A stretch of DNA of 64,000 nucleotides, from assembly GCA_037903475.1 (NCBI GenBank), contig JBAJFG010000196.1:62001-126000 (forward strand), written 5' to 3'. Every line of letters begins with the position of its first letter. Positions within the stretch are counted from its first letter, which is position 1. The notes under the pieces are model-generated. The model saw only the letters and a program-made list of their open reading frames with translations, was not told the DNA's origin and searched no databases. Source of the DNA: Ancylostoma caninum (Eukaryota > Nematoda > Chromadorea > Rhabditida > Ancylostomatidae). This document shows positions 56,001-64,000 of this stretch, in pieces. The position numbers and the translations under genes are program-made.

Positions 56001-59000
56001 ACTTGCTTCCAGCGTGTTTGAGAACAACAGAGAACATTCTTACCCGTCTCAAAGCAACAGCGGAACAAATCAAGAATCCATAGTTTCGTTGGTATTGGCC
56101 GTCACATTCGTGTTTAGTCCATCGCGAGAGTTTGGTAATCATGTTCTCAATGACCTCAAGTAAAAGTAAGAAAAGTTGATAAAATCAATAAATCGATGCT
56201 GCCGTCCAAATCGCTGTCGTATATTCGGGTTCAGCGCACTGCAGAAAGCCAGCAGACATGTCCCCAGAAGCTCTCGAGCGAAATCGTCGAAATATCAATA
56301 AAATGGATAAAACCGATATGCTGATCCATAATTTCCGGTTGAAAGTAGCCTATAATCTCCGTTATGTACAAATTACTGGAGGTATTTCTAACATTTCCCC
56401 ATATTTTGTTCCTACCATTAGGCAAGTGCTGCTCGAGTGTTATTATAAAGACGTCTGAATCATGAGCTATAACTCCGACTTTCCATTAAACACACAGCAA
56501 TAAACTATATTCGGGATTTGTTACCTCCAACCCAATGCCTTCAGCGTTCGTTTGCCTTTAAAAAAACGAAATCGACCCAGGACGCGATTCGAGTAAAGAC
56601 TGAGGAGTCAAGGAGGGTGTTAACTGTGCATCTGTCAGTTTTTTATCTCCAATTTCAAAAAAGTGAAATATCGTGGCGTCGTATTTGTAATGTCTTCCGT
56701 TTCAACGAAGCATTAGTCGTCACCAGATACATACTGCTCGGAATTGTTCGCTTTTGCTTCGATAATACAGTCCATCCTCAAGTCAGGTTATGGTTGCTCA
56801 CAGGAAGTGCACGTCGATCATTCTTCATTCCTGTTGAATTGCTATTGAATTGCTACCTGAGGGAATTGACGCTTCCGTGGCCTTATTGAGATACCTTTGT
56901 CTCTACGGGGCTCTAAACAACATATTCCATCGGGTTGCGTTTTGGAGTTCGATGACATACGTCCTTGCTCCAATAACCTGCAAATTGTATACGTCGCAGG
57001 AGACAAATGTAGATTCTGCGCCGTGAGCAGAGACCCAATCTTTTTTGCAGCACGAGCTGTTGTGTGGCAAAGTACCTTCTTCACCATGGAAGTAGTACTT
57101 CTTGTAAATTCTGATAAAAATAAGTGTCGGTCCTGATCAATTTCTTCAAGAATGGCTTCGAGGAGGGTCCTTCCGATGTCAGTCCAGCCAAGGTCATGAC
57201 GGAGTTGGGATAAAGAGATTTTGTGCTCACTTTTCTTCTCTTTTTTCCTTCTGTTCTCTTCATTCTCCCAACTGCATTCAAGCGACGACAACAGTTGTTC
57301 AATTTTTAATATATTTTATATATTTTGTGTGAAATTTAGAGTCTTAATAACCGTGTGGAGATTATTAGAAGTTATCCGATTGTTGCATATTGCTTCAACA
57401 ATGAAACATTTTTCTTCTGTGAATGTGACGTTGTAAAGGCGGCCACCATGAACCTTCTTCAAATCCTTCCTTATAAATCCTAGCTGTAAACGTGCACCCT
57501 CGAGAAAGTGTGTAGCTGTCAAGCGTCACGTTTCACAGTTTTCTGAATGCTATACCTGGAGATGTTCAGCTCGGAGGTGCTCAGTTGAGGCTGAGCGTGT
57601 TAGGAGCAATATATCGGAAGCCAATGCGATGACGATGTTTCTGTTTTCTCACTAATCGTTTTTGTCAGTTTAGAAAGCTTCTGAACCGCGCAGTTCGTTC
57701 GTTACTTCTTCCATTCACTGTTTCGCAAAACTTTCATGTCCTTCATATTCGTACAGTCTGAGCATTTCGTATTTCCTTTCACAGCACCTTCAGCTCTGCG
57801 ATTTTTAAGTTCTCTACCTTTTTTCAAAACGAATTTTGCATTCGCTGCTTCCAACTCTGCGCGCTGCATTTTTCTCTGTGACCTATCTCTGACCAAAACT
57901 GAATGCTGTCACTACGATTATGAAGGCCTGAAAACCAAGATGTAATGGCGAAAGGACAAGCTGTCAAGAGACCGACTTCTTTCAAATAAGTTATTTCAGG
58001 ATCTCCTTGATTCTTCTATTTTATTGGCAGGCTTTGGAATAATACAGCGAGAAATTCATGTGAATGAATTCACGTGAATAGAAGAACATAGTGAGCATGA
58101 CAAGGCGACTATGGATTTTAGTGATCAGCGCAAACGCTACTAATATTCCTTTTCCTGCTTCTATTTCACCTATTAGGTTGTGTAGGAAAAATATGCGTTT
58201 CTTTGCACGTCAAATTTTAACCTACTCTTTTTTGTGTATTATTCATTCAATGCCTACATTGCTGTTATGATTTTAAAGCTTATCTAATGTGCGTTCGTTT
58301 TTTCTCCTTTCATTTGTTTCAAATCTCATTCTTCGCGAATTTCAGGCCGAATGTACCAGATGCTCTGCAATTCGTGCAATTTTTGCTTTGGGAAATGTTT
58401 CGGGGCTCATCTTTGTTTAGTCACTGCGAAGAACGTCTGCAGTTATTGTACAGAAACCAATTCTCGTCGCAGATCACGACGATCAAAGAATGGCAAGAGC
58501 ACTCCCCCTCCCCCTCCCCCAAGGGATCTTATGGAGTTTGAGCTTCTGAGCAGCCTTTAGTTGGTGTGTTACCCACTGATCCATCTTCTTCACCTTTCCA
58601 AGTATTCCAAGTGCTCTACGACGGTCTATAATGACACCTAAAGTTCACCGCTAGCTTACGAACAGCTTCTCATGGATCCCACTCCACCATTTACTTCAGT
58701 TAGTCGTCGTTCACTGATCTAACCTCGACCTGATTCATCTTCAACTCCGCCTCGTAATTCACGGAACCAGGGTTGAGTATTGTGAATTGAAATGACTTTT
58801 CGTCCCCATGCTTTTGAAATATTTTCATGGGCCTTCACAGCCTTACTTTCAAGTGTAAACTGATGAAGCGAAATTATATGAATCTGATTCATGAGAGCAA
58901 CTTGGACATGCGGCTTGGAATTAGCCATGGATGAGATTTGAGGCAAATGAAAAGCAAAAAACGACCGACCATTAGGTGAGCTTCAAAATTATATACAACA

Positions 59001-59599
59001 ATACAAACACTGAATGTATTGTGTGCGAGATTAAGAATCGATGTGCGAAAGATGTAATTTACTTGTACACTATCTAGTACGAAGGGGTGAGTCTTTATGT
59101 TCTGAGCAACTCTCAAGCCAAAATTTTAGGCTAGAGTTTTTCTTATCAAACGGAGATCGGTGGTGATTTCCCTTTGTATCCTGCAGAGTAGGGAAATTTT
59201 CCAGAAACACTTCATGAAATACAACAGTTACATGCTTTGCATTCCCTTATTATTGAGTCTTCATTTTGTTACTGTTTTTTTTTTGTTATTTCATTTGTTT
59301 TATTCTCAAAGTCCCGGCCATTCTGGTTCCCCAACGTAGAGGGGACCCCAGTTTTTTTTCTCATGCTCCCCCCCCCCCTGCTCGTCTCTGCGTGCTTCAC
59401 TCGTATACACGCTCAATGGGTGCCTAATTGTGAAGTGGACTTCTCTGATAGTGGATTTCGTATCTGAGGTGATAGGTCTCTTACGGTTACGGAGATCGTT
59501 TTCTGTTCGCAACTCTCCGTACTCCGCCGTATGGACGTGTGATTGACACTTTTGCAAAGTATATGCAATAGAAATGGTATGTGCAATGGTAATGGCAAG
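56001..59599. other. Intronic; no gene recognised
   Basis: The longest frame is 149 codons on the minus strand (56842-57291) and includes LSQLRHDLGWTD, faintly like the post-RT block of some LINEs. It has no supporting motifs. Confidence 0.4.
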
Positions 59600-60492
59600 C
59601 TAGTGTACTCGGCAGATTTCACTAGCCTTTTCACCAGTCTTCCACATGAAGTAGTCAAAATAAATTTGACTAAAATTATTGTGCTCTGCATGAAAGATTA
59701 TAAATATGTAAGAGTTCATCATGGTAGGATAAACTCTACCAGTACTGACGGGTGTAATTCACATGACTGACTCACTGCTAGAATCTAGTATTGTTTACCG
59801 GTGGTGTTATTTACCAACAACTCAAAGGTATCCCACAAGGAGCATTGTGCAGTCCTCAGCTGGCTGACCTTACTTTAGCATTCATGGAATATGAGATCAT
59901 TAATACTAAGCTAAGATGTGAAGATAAAAGACTAATTTACCCATGTAATGGTACTTTCAGATATATTGATGGTATATTACAAGTATCGGACAATGTTGGA
60001 ATTTTTGAAAGTAGCCCAAAAGAAATATACCACTCCTCACTATCACTAGGAAAACGAACTAGTGAAAACGATCGGGAAACCAACTTTCTCGATCTCAGAA
60101 TAACATAAATAGCGATGAATTCTTTTATAGTTTGTACAACAAAACAGATGACTACAACTTCAGAGTTATTAGGTACCCTAATAATACCTCAGACATTCTC
60201 AGGCACATAGGTACTACTGCATTTGTTGCAGAGATAATATGAATAAGCAGAACTTGCTGTTTGGAATTTGGAGACTGGTGTGCAATTTGGAGACTTTACA
60301 AGTAGAATTCCAGATCTGTGTGCCGTAAATGTTAGAAACGGCTGGACCACCTCAACAATAGTCAAAACCTTGTGTCATGCCTTCAGAAATAGACCTACAA
60401 TAATACGAAAATATGGATTTAAAAGCGTGGTACATTTCCCACTCATCCAAGAAGTAAAGAACAGATTGCTCGCTCCAATTACAAATGCGTGA
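59600..60492 (+). pseudogene. PLE-type reverse transcriptase fragment
   Basis: The blocks follow Penelope-like/TERT-type RT order. YSADFTSLFTSLP (usually FDVxSLFTNVP) is followed, after a frame change near 59770-59790, by QQLKGIPQGALCSPQLADLT (the GxPxG...SP.LA block), then RYIDGIL (usual RYxDD, second Asp replaced by Gly) and ETNFLDLRI. After a further frame change come RNRPTIIRKYGFKSVVHFPL and a stop at 60490. The broken catalytic pair and frameshifts show it is dead. No GIY-YIG domain follows: the hammerhead-like motif begins only about 130 bp later. The nuclease was therefore deleted, or this lineage carries it elsewhere, as in Naiad/Chlamys PLEs that place it at the N-terminus. Confidence 0.78.
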
Positions 60493-60620
60493 ACGCCCGT
60501 AGGCAGGAAATAGCAAGAGACGAATATCAATGATTATTCTCCGTAGTTTTTAAGTCTGTTAGGCCTTCTGCATACAACTTATATTCTACTGATCACCTTT
60601 TGAAGTCTCCTTGGGAACTG

Positions 60621-60674
60621 CTGATGAGGGGCGCCAAGAAGACTACACTTTCGGTCTAGTTCGAGCCCCGAAAC
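60621..60674 (+). ncRNA. Hammerhead-ribozyme-like core in a PLE 3' region
   Basis: CTGATGA (60621-60627) is followed by a 5-bp stem II GGGGC/GCCCC (60628-60632 with 60665-60669) and then GAAAC (60670-60674). Both conserved core boxes are exact and correctly placed around stem II. The 32-nt apical region contains a further AGAC/GTCT pairing. Hammerhead ribozymes are known in PLE terminal repeats, which supports the reading. Stems I and III and the cleavage triplet are weak: a GTT after GAAACTG with partial pairing of TAGT to ACTG is the best candidate. The motif may therefore be degenerate. Confidence 0.5.
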
Positions 60675-61050
60675 TGGTTTAGTGTGAGAAATAATGTCAG
60701 TCTTCATCTCAGTGTCTTCTTGTCACTTACTTGTTTATCGTGTTCAGATCATTGTCGTAAATCTCGTAAATTTTTATTTTACGAAGTGACTATTAGTTCC
60801 TGTAAACATTCTTCTATTACTCTGCATAACACGTTACTCTTCGTTACTCTTGGTAGCACTGTAATGAACGTATAGAAATAGATCAGTCATCAAGCTATGT
60901 ATGGTGCAGCGACTGCTGAATTTTCCTTAAAACTCACAGATTCAGGTATTGTTCTAAATTAAACTGTAAACTGAGTTGATAGGTAATCAATCAGGGATTG
61001 GCTATAAGTTACCAAACTCGAGCGAAACTAAAGAACGCGCTGTGATTTTT
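60675..61050. other. Intronic; no feature recognised
   Basis: Between the PLE fragment and the next mariner. Nothing identified. Confidence 0.4.
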
Positions 61051-61052
61051 TA

Positions 61053-61902
61053 TTAGGTTGATGCAACAGAAATGGCGCCACTTTTTTAAAAACATAATTT
61101 CGTCTGGACAAAATATGACATTGAGATAAGGTAACGTGCTTGTAGAGCAAAGAAAGCTGTTCTATACTGCGAGTATAAGAGATTAAGAGATCTTGCAATT
61201 AGCGGTCGTGAGATAGTCGAAAATGTCAAGAAACTTCGTTCTCAATTTTTTCAAATTTTCTTGGTTTTTTCTTTAATTGGTTTTTATTTAACAGTGCAAG
61301 CGATGCAGTCCAAAAGGCCTTCTTTGCACTTAGCCAAGACATCACAATCTCTTCCACATGCTAGCTCTGGTGCAACGGCTTCGCTTCTAGGGAAACGTAG
61401 ATGAGTACTTCTTGGAGCATTTCCTTCGTTGTTGCTAGGATTCTTGCTAGATGATTCTCTTCAGGCTGCTTTTAGGAAAGAACACCTTCAACAATACATA
61501 TTGCTGCTATTGGCACCGAAAAGTCGCGAACGGTCTGCTGGAAAAACGCTCGAGATGCTCAAAATAGCATTTTGTGCACCCCAAATTTCGGCCAAAAATT
61601 GCTTCTGAGAGCTGGCTTGGATTTTGATAATTTGACTAGGAATCGTTTGTGCAGTCAACGTATTCTTCAGAAAAGTTGTTGTATTTCTGGCGCTTTTCTC
61701 AGCTACAGGAGCTGTTCTCGCTGTGCTTGGCTTCGCGCTTTCACGAGATATAGACGCGCGGCGTTAGGGACCTGTTCTTACGATAAGCAATGTTCCCCGC
61801 CAATTGAGGGAGTTTTTCGGTTCGCCGAAGTCATTGTTCGTTAAGGTTGTGAAAGAAAATAGAGCCAACATGAAAAAGCGCCATTTTTTTGCATCAACCT
61901 AA
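61053..61902. mobile_element. Mariner-like element, 850 bp, internally deleted
   Basis: Inverted ends TTAGGTTGATGCAACAGAAA on the left and the inverse of TTAGGTTGATGCAAAAAAAT on the right, flanked by TA on both sides. About 350-450 bp shorter than an intact mariner. No transposase motif was recognised. Confidence 0.85.
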
Positions 61903-61904
61903 TA

Positions 61905-62071
61905 TCTCGGTAATTTTGAAACACTGTATTTTCGAAACACCTATGCATGGGTAAGGAAGAGGTTTTTTTGGATGTACAAAATTAATTCAATAACATGCGT
62001 AGGAGTGAGAAGATGCCACGGGAGAAACCTCTGCGGCGCAACTGTCAGCCTGAATGAAAGGAAGTGTTCAG
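61905..62071. other. Intron 2 end and acceptor
   Basis: Short non-coding stretch ending TGTTCAG before exon 3. Confidence 0.5.
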
Positions 62072-62174
62072 GTCTCGAGCTGTCACCACCTACTTCATCA
62101 TCAACCTAGCATTCTCCGACCTGCTCACTGGCATATTTGCTATCCCTTTTAAATTCCAGGCCGCCTTGTTCCAG
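62072..62174 (+). CDS. Same GPCR, exon 3 (TM2)
   Basis: Completes codon 51 and encodes residues 52-85: SRAVTTYFIINLAFSDLLTG, then IFAIPFKFQAALFQ. This is intracellular loop 1 and TM2. The NLAFSDLL block contains Asp 67 (position 2.50), the most conserved TM2 residue, followed by the TM2 proline. The acceptor is TTCAG and the donor is CAG/GTGTGT, phase 0. The following intron is 58 nt. Confidence 0.93.
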
Positions 62175-62232
62175 GTGTGTTCAGCGAGTGATGATTGTAC
62201 AACGCATTGCGTGAGTCTTGGTATCTTTTCAG

Positions 62233-62387
62233 GAGTGGTTCTTGCCGAATTCCTTGTGTCAGATAGTGCCGTACGCGGAGACGGTGTCCCTATCCGTGTC
62301 AGTGTTCACTTTGACAGCGTCGGCAGTCCACGAATTCCGGACCGTATTCTTTCCGAAACACGGGAGGCTGAACACCCGAAGCGCCAG
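62233..62387 (+). CDS. Same GPCR, exon 4 (loop 1 to TM3), altered DRY
   Basis: Encodes residues 86-136 plus two bases of codon 137. WFLP and SLCQIVPY match the extracellular loop 1/TM3 boundary of neuropeptide Y/F-type receptors, with the disulphide Cys 94 (3.25). TM3 reads AETVSLSVSVFTLTASAV. The expected DRY reads HEF (residues 118-120) followed by RTVFFP. Arg 3.50, the main G-protein contact, is thus Glu here. Splice phases are consistent (acceptor TTTTCAG, phase 0; donor AG/GTGAGC, phase 2), and reading is uninterrupted, so this is not obviously a frameshift artefact. Confidence 0.92.
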
Positions 62388-62441
62388 GTGAGCGAAGCGT
62401 TGTCAGTTTAGTCCAGGGTCAAACTGATCCATCAATTCCAG

Positions 62442-62547
62442 GTCGTTAGTTGTGTTGATTTGGCTGATAGCAGCACTCGTTTCGTTGCCTCACGGGCTCT
62501 TCCACAAGGTTTATCTGATTGAGGATGGAGACTTCGTTATTGCTCAG
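62442..62547 (+). CDS. Same GPCR, exon 5 (TM4, start of loop 2)
   Basis: Completes Arg 137 and encodes residues 138-172: SLVVLIWLIAALVSLPHGLF is TM4 with Trp 144 (4.50) and Pro 153 (4.60), then HKVYLIEDGDFVIAQ enters extracellular loop 2. The partner cysteine of loop 2 should be in the next exon. Acceptor ATTCCAG; donor CAG/GTGAGC, phase 0. No TM5-like exon is visible from 62548 to the window end, so the next intron exceeds 1.4 kb and the gene is partial here. Confidence 0.92.
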
Positions 62548-62764
62548 GTGAGCAGTCATCATTTTCAAACGGAGTGCTTTGAGCAGTTGCTTTTTCCATG
62601 CAATGCAAGCCAAACGGCCCCTTGAACAAGGGGAAGCAACCACGACGAGAGACGAATTTATTTCGTAACGTTTAAGCTGCAGCTTAAGTTGTAGATACGC
62701 GAGCCGAATCCTTCTCTGCCGTGTAAAGGGTCGCCATTCCTTCGAAACCGTTATACATAGAGTT
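62548..62764. other. Intron 5 start
   Basis: Non-coding; nothing identified. Confidence 0.5.
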
Positions 62765-63405
62765 GGTTAATAGAAGAGTGTATCCTGAGCATGCAGACAG
62801 AAAACCACACCTGCTCACCGACGTACATCAGCCTATTCCAACACGTAAATCTGATGGTCACGAATGGAAGGTGACACTGCGTTTGCGGTAAAATATGAAA
62901 GGAGCGTTGCATTCAAGGATGATGAATCCTGGTCAGAAGTTTACTCCTGATCTCTGCGCAATATCAGGACCGCTTGGGCCAAGACTTCCATCGTCATGGT
63001 ATCAAAACGGCGGCTACAAAACTTATCCACGACAGGTCAAAACGACACACCGCGAAAATGACCTAGAAGAGAACCAAAAAATAAGGGTGGGGAGCCCTTC
63101 CTCACCCGCCTCCTGGTCCAGGATCGGCACTATCAGACTGGCACCTATTCCTGCCGATGCAGTGTTCATTAAAGGAGAAGAACTTTAAAAACTGCGGCGG
63201 AGCTAAAACTCGGGTGGGTCGCTACGGCGTCTCAGAATCTACGATTTTGTCACGGAGGGCACCCGTTCATTTCATGGAGAAATAGAAGAGTCTTGGGACT
63301 GGGAAATACCTTGGGAAATACCCCTTGGATGGAGTTCTTGTAATATTTTCGTGGTAGTCTTTCTAATTTGAAGGTCAAACGGACATTTATAATTCCTCAA
63401 CCTAA
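62765..63405 (+). mobile_element. Truncated second copy of the 30.2-kb mariner-like element
   Basis: The right end (inverse of TTAGGTTGAGGAATTATAAA) is intact at 63380-63405. Interior blocks such as CACGAATGGAAGGTGACACT and AAATGACCTAGAAGAGAACC match 30248-31178 in the opposite orientation. The left third is absent. It lies in the GPCR intron. Confidence 0.85.
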
Positions 63406-64000
63406 TAAATTCGGGTATTTTCTCCTGCGAGAAGCTATTGAGCTGATCATGCACGAAGGATTTCTCCGAATTTGGCTAGTAACGAATTAAAATAAAAAAG
63501 AACACATTGCAATGATCCACTGAAGGTGGACCATCATCTTGTTACCTTATACCCTTTCAATATGCTCTTCTGCTGTATCACAATTTTAAATGAAATTGTT
63601 GGCTAGATATTTCCAGAGCTTCATTTATTTGCTTTCAAATACGTATAATTTACCTAATTTACGTGGTGCCTCTCAGGATCTTTGTCGTTAGGCTTGCGAG
63701 TAATGTTTCAACGCACACACCTGACATGTCGAACCACTCAAGAGCACTCTCTGCTTTTCGAGCATAGCTTTCGCAAACTACCACAGATCTTGTTAGTTAT
63801 GTAAAGGAACTCGTCCAGCATTTGTTGTCTGCCTTCTTATTAACCAGCACCCTCCACGCTCGTATTGCAACAAAGACAAAGCGAAGCGGATTTCCTGTGC
63901 CGCTCGAAGTCTGCTCAACACTCCACATTCATTGCAGGCGAAAAAAGTAATCCTTCTTTTTAGGAAGGGTTTTTCGGAGAGAAAAAGGAGTAGTTGTTAC
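63406..64000. other. Intronic; no feature recognised
   Basis: No TM5-like coding sequence or repeat was seen up to the edge. Confidence 0.45.

Larger units (their letters stand above)
52387..62071 (+). other. 9.7-kb intron of the GPCR, filled with transposons
   Basis: Begins GTGAGTG and ends TGTTCAG. It holds a tRNA-like sequence, a mariner (54462-55691), a GC-rich repeat (55777-56000), a PLE-type RT with hammerhead-like core (59600-60674) and a second mariner (61053-61902). The neighbouring introns of the same gene are only 54-62 nt, so this one was probably enlarged by insertion. Stretches 56001-59599 and 53086-54461 show nothing else that I recognise. Confidence 0.85.

Noticed and set aside
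56842..57291. 149-codon minus-strand frame with a weak LINE-like LRHDLGWTD run
   Set aside because: One short resemblance without neighbouring RT blocks is not enough.
1..64000. Bacterial-type systems, CRISPR arrays or operons
   Set aside because: No direct-repeat/spacer arrays, ribosome-binding sites or compact gene runs. The only clear gene has spliceosomal introns.

Overview
This is a eukaryotic window from a repeat-rich, intron-rich genome. The best fit is a parasitic nematode, probably a strongylid or hookworm relative. Three things point that way: 45-65 nt introns with pyrimidine-CAG acceptors, a trans-splice-like acceptor directly before a start codon, and decayed RTE/CR1 LINEs, mariners, hAT elements and Penelope-like elements (PLEs) resembling those I know from hookworms. 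No database was searched, so the species assignment is inference.

Only one gene is clearly real: the 5' part of a rhodopsin-family GPCR (neuropeptide Y/F-receptor-like) on the + strand. Five exons with matching splice phases (52173-52235, 52298-52386, 62072-62174, 62233-62387, 62442-62547) encode the N-terminus through TM4 and the start of extracellular loop 2. The gene runs off the right edge. A 9.7 kb intron between TM1 and TM2 is filled with transposons. The DRY position reads His-Glu-Phe.

Region by region:
- 0-7 kb: two dead RTE-type LINE fragments.
- 7.3-10 kb: a PLE GIY-YIG ORF cut by a 1.9 kb hAT-like element that left an exact 8-bp duplication.
- 12.4-13.6 kb: a decayed mariner end and two tRNA-like sequences.
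- 14.3-15.6 kb: one hAT-like element nested in another.
- 17.2-19.3 kb: two hairpin elements.
- 25-26.4 kb: a PLE fragment between inverted terminal repeats carrying hammerhead-like motifs, plus a second inverted repeat.
- 30.2-31.2 kb: a mariner-like element, with a partial relative at 62.8-63.4 kb.
- 33.5-36.7 kb: a three-layer composite (long-arm palindrome, inner palindrome, Tc1/mariner).
- 36.8-38.6 kb: head-to-head CR1-like RT and endonuclease fragments.
- 41-50 kb: hairpin MITEs and truncated hAT MITEs.
- 52-64 kb: the GPCR and its transposon-filled introns.

I found no operon, CRISPR, prokaryotic feature or clear intact RNA gene. Most of the sequence outside the GPCR is non-coding or transposon debris. 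The most unusual structures are the nested palindromes, the PLE terminal repeats with hammerhead-like cores, and the GPCR's altered DRY motif.
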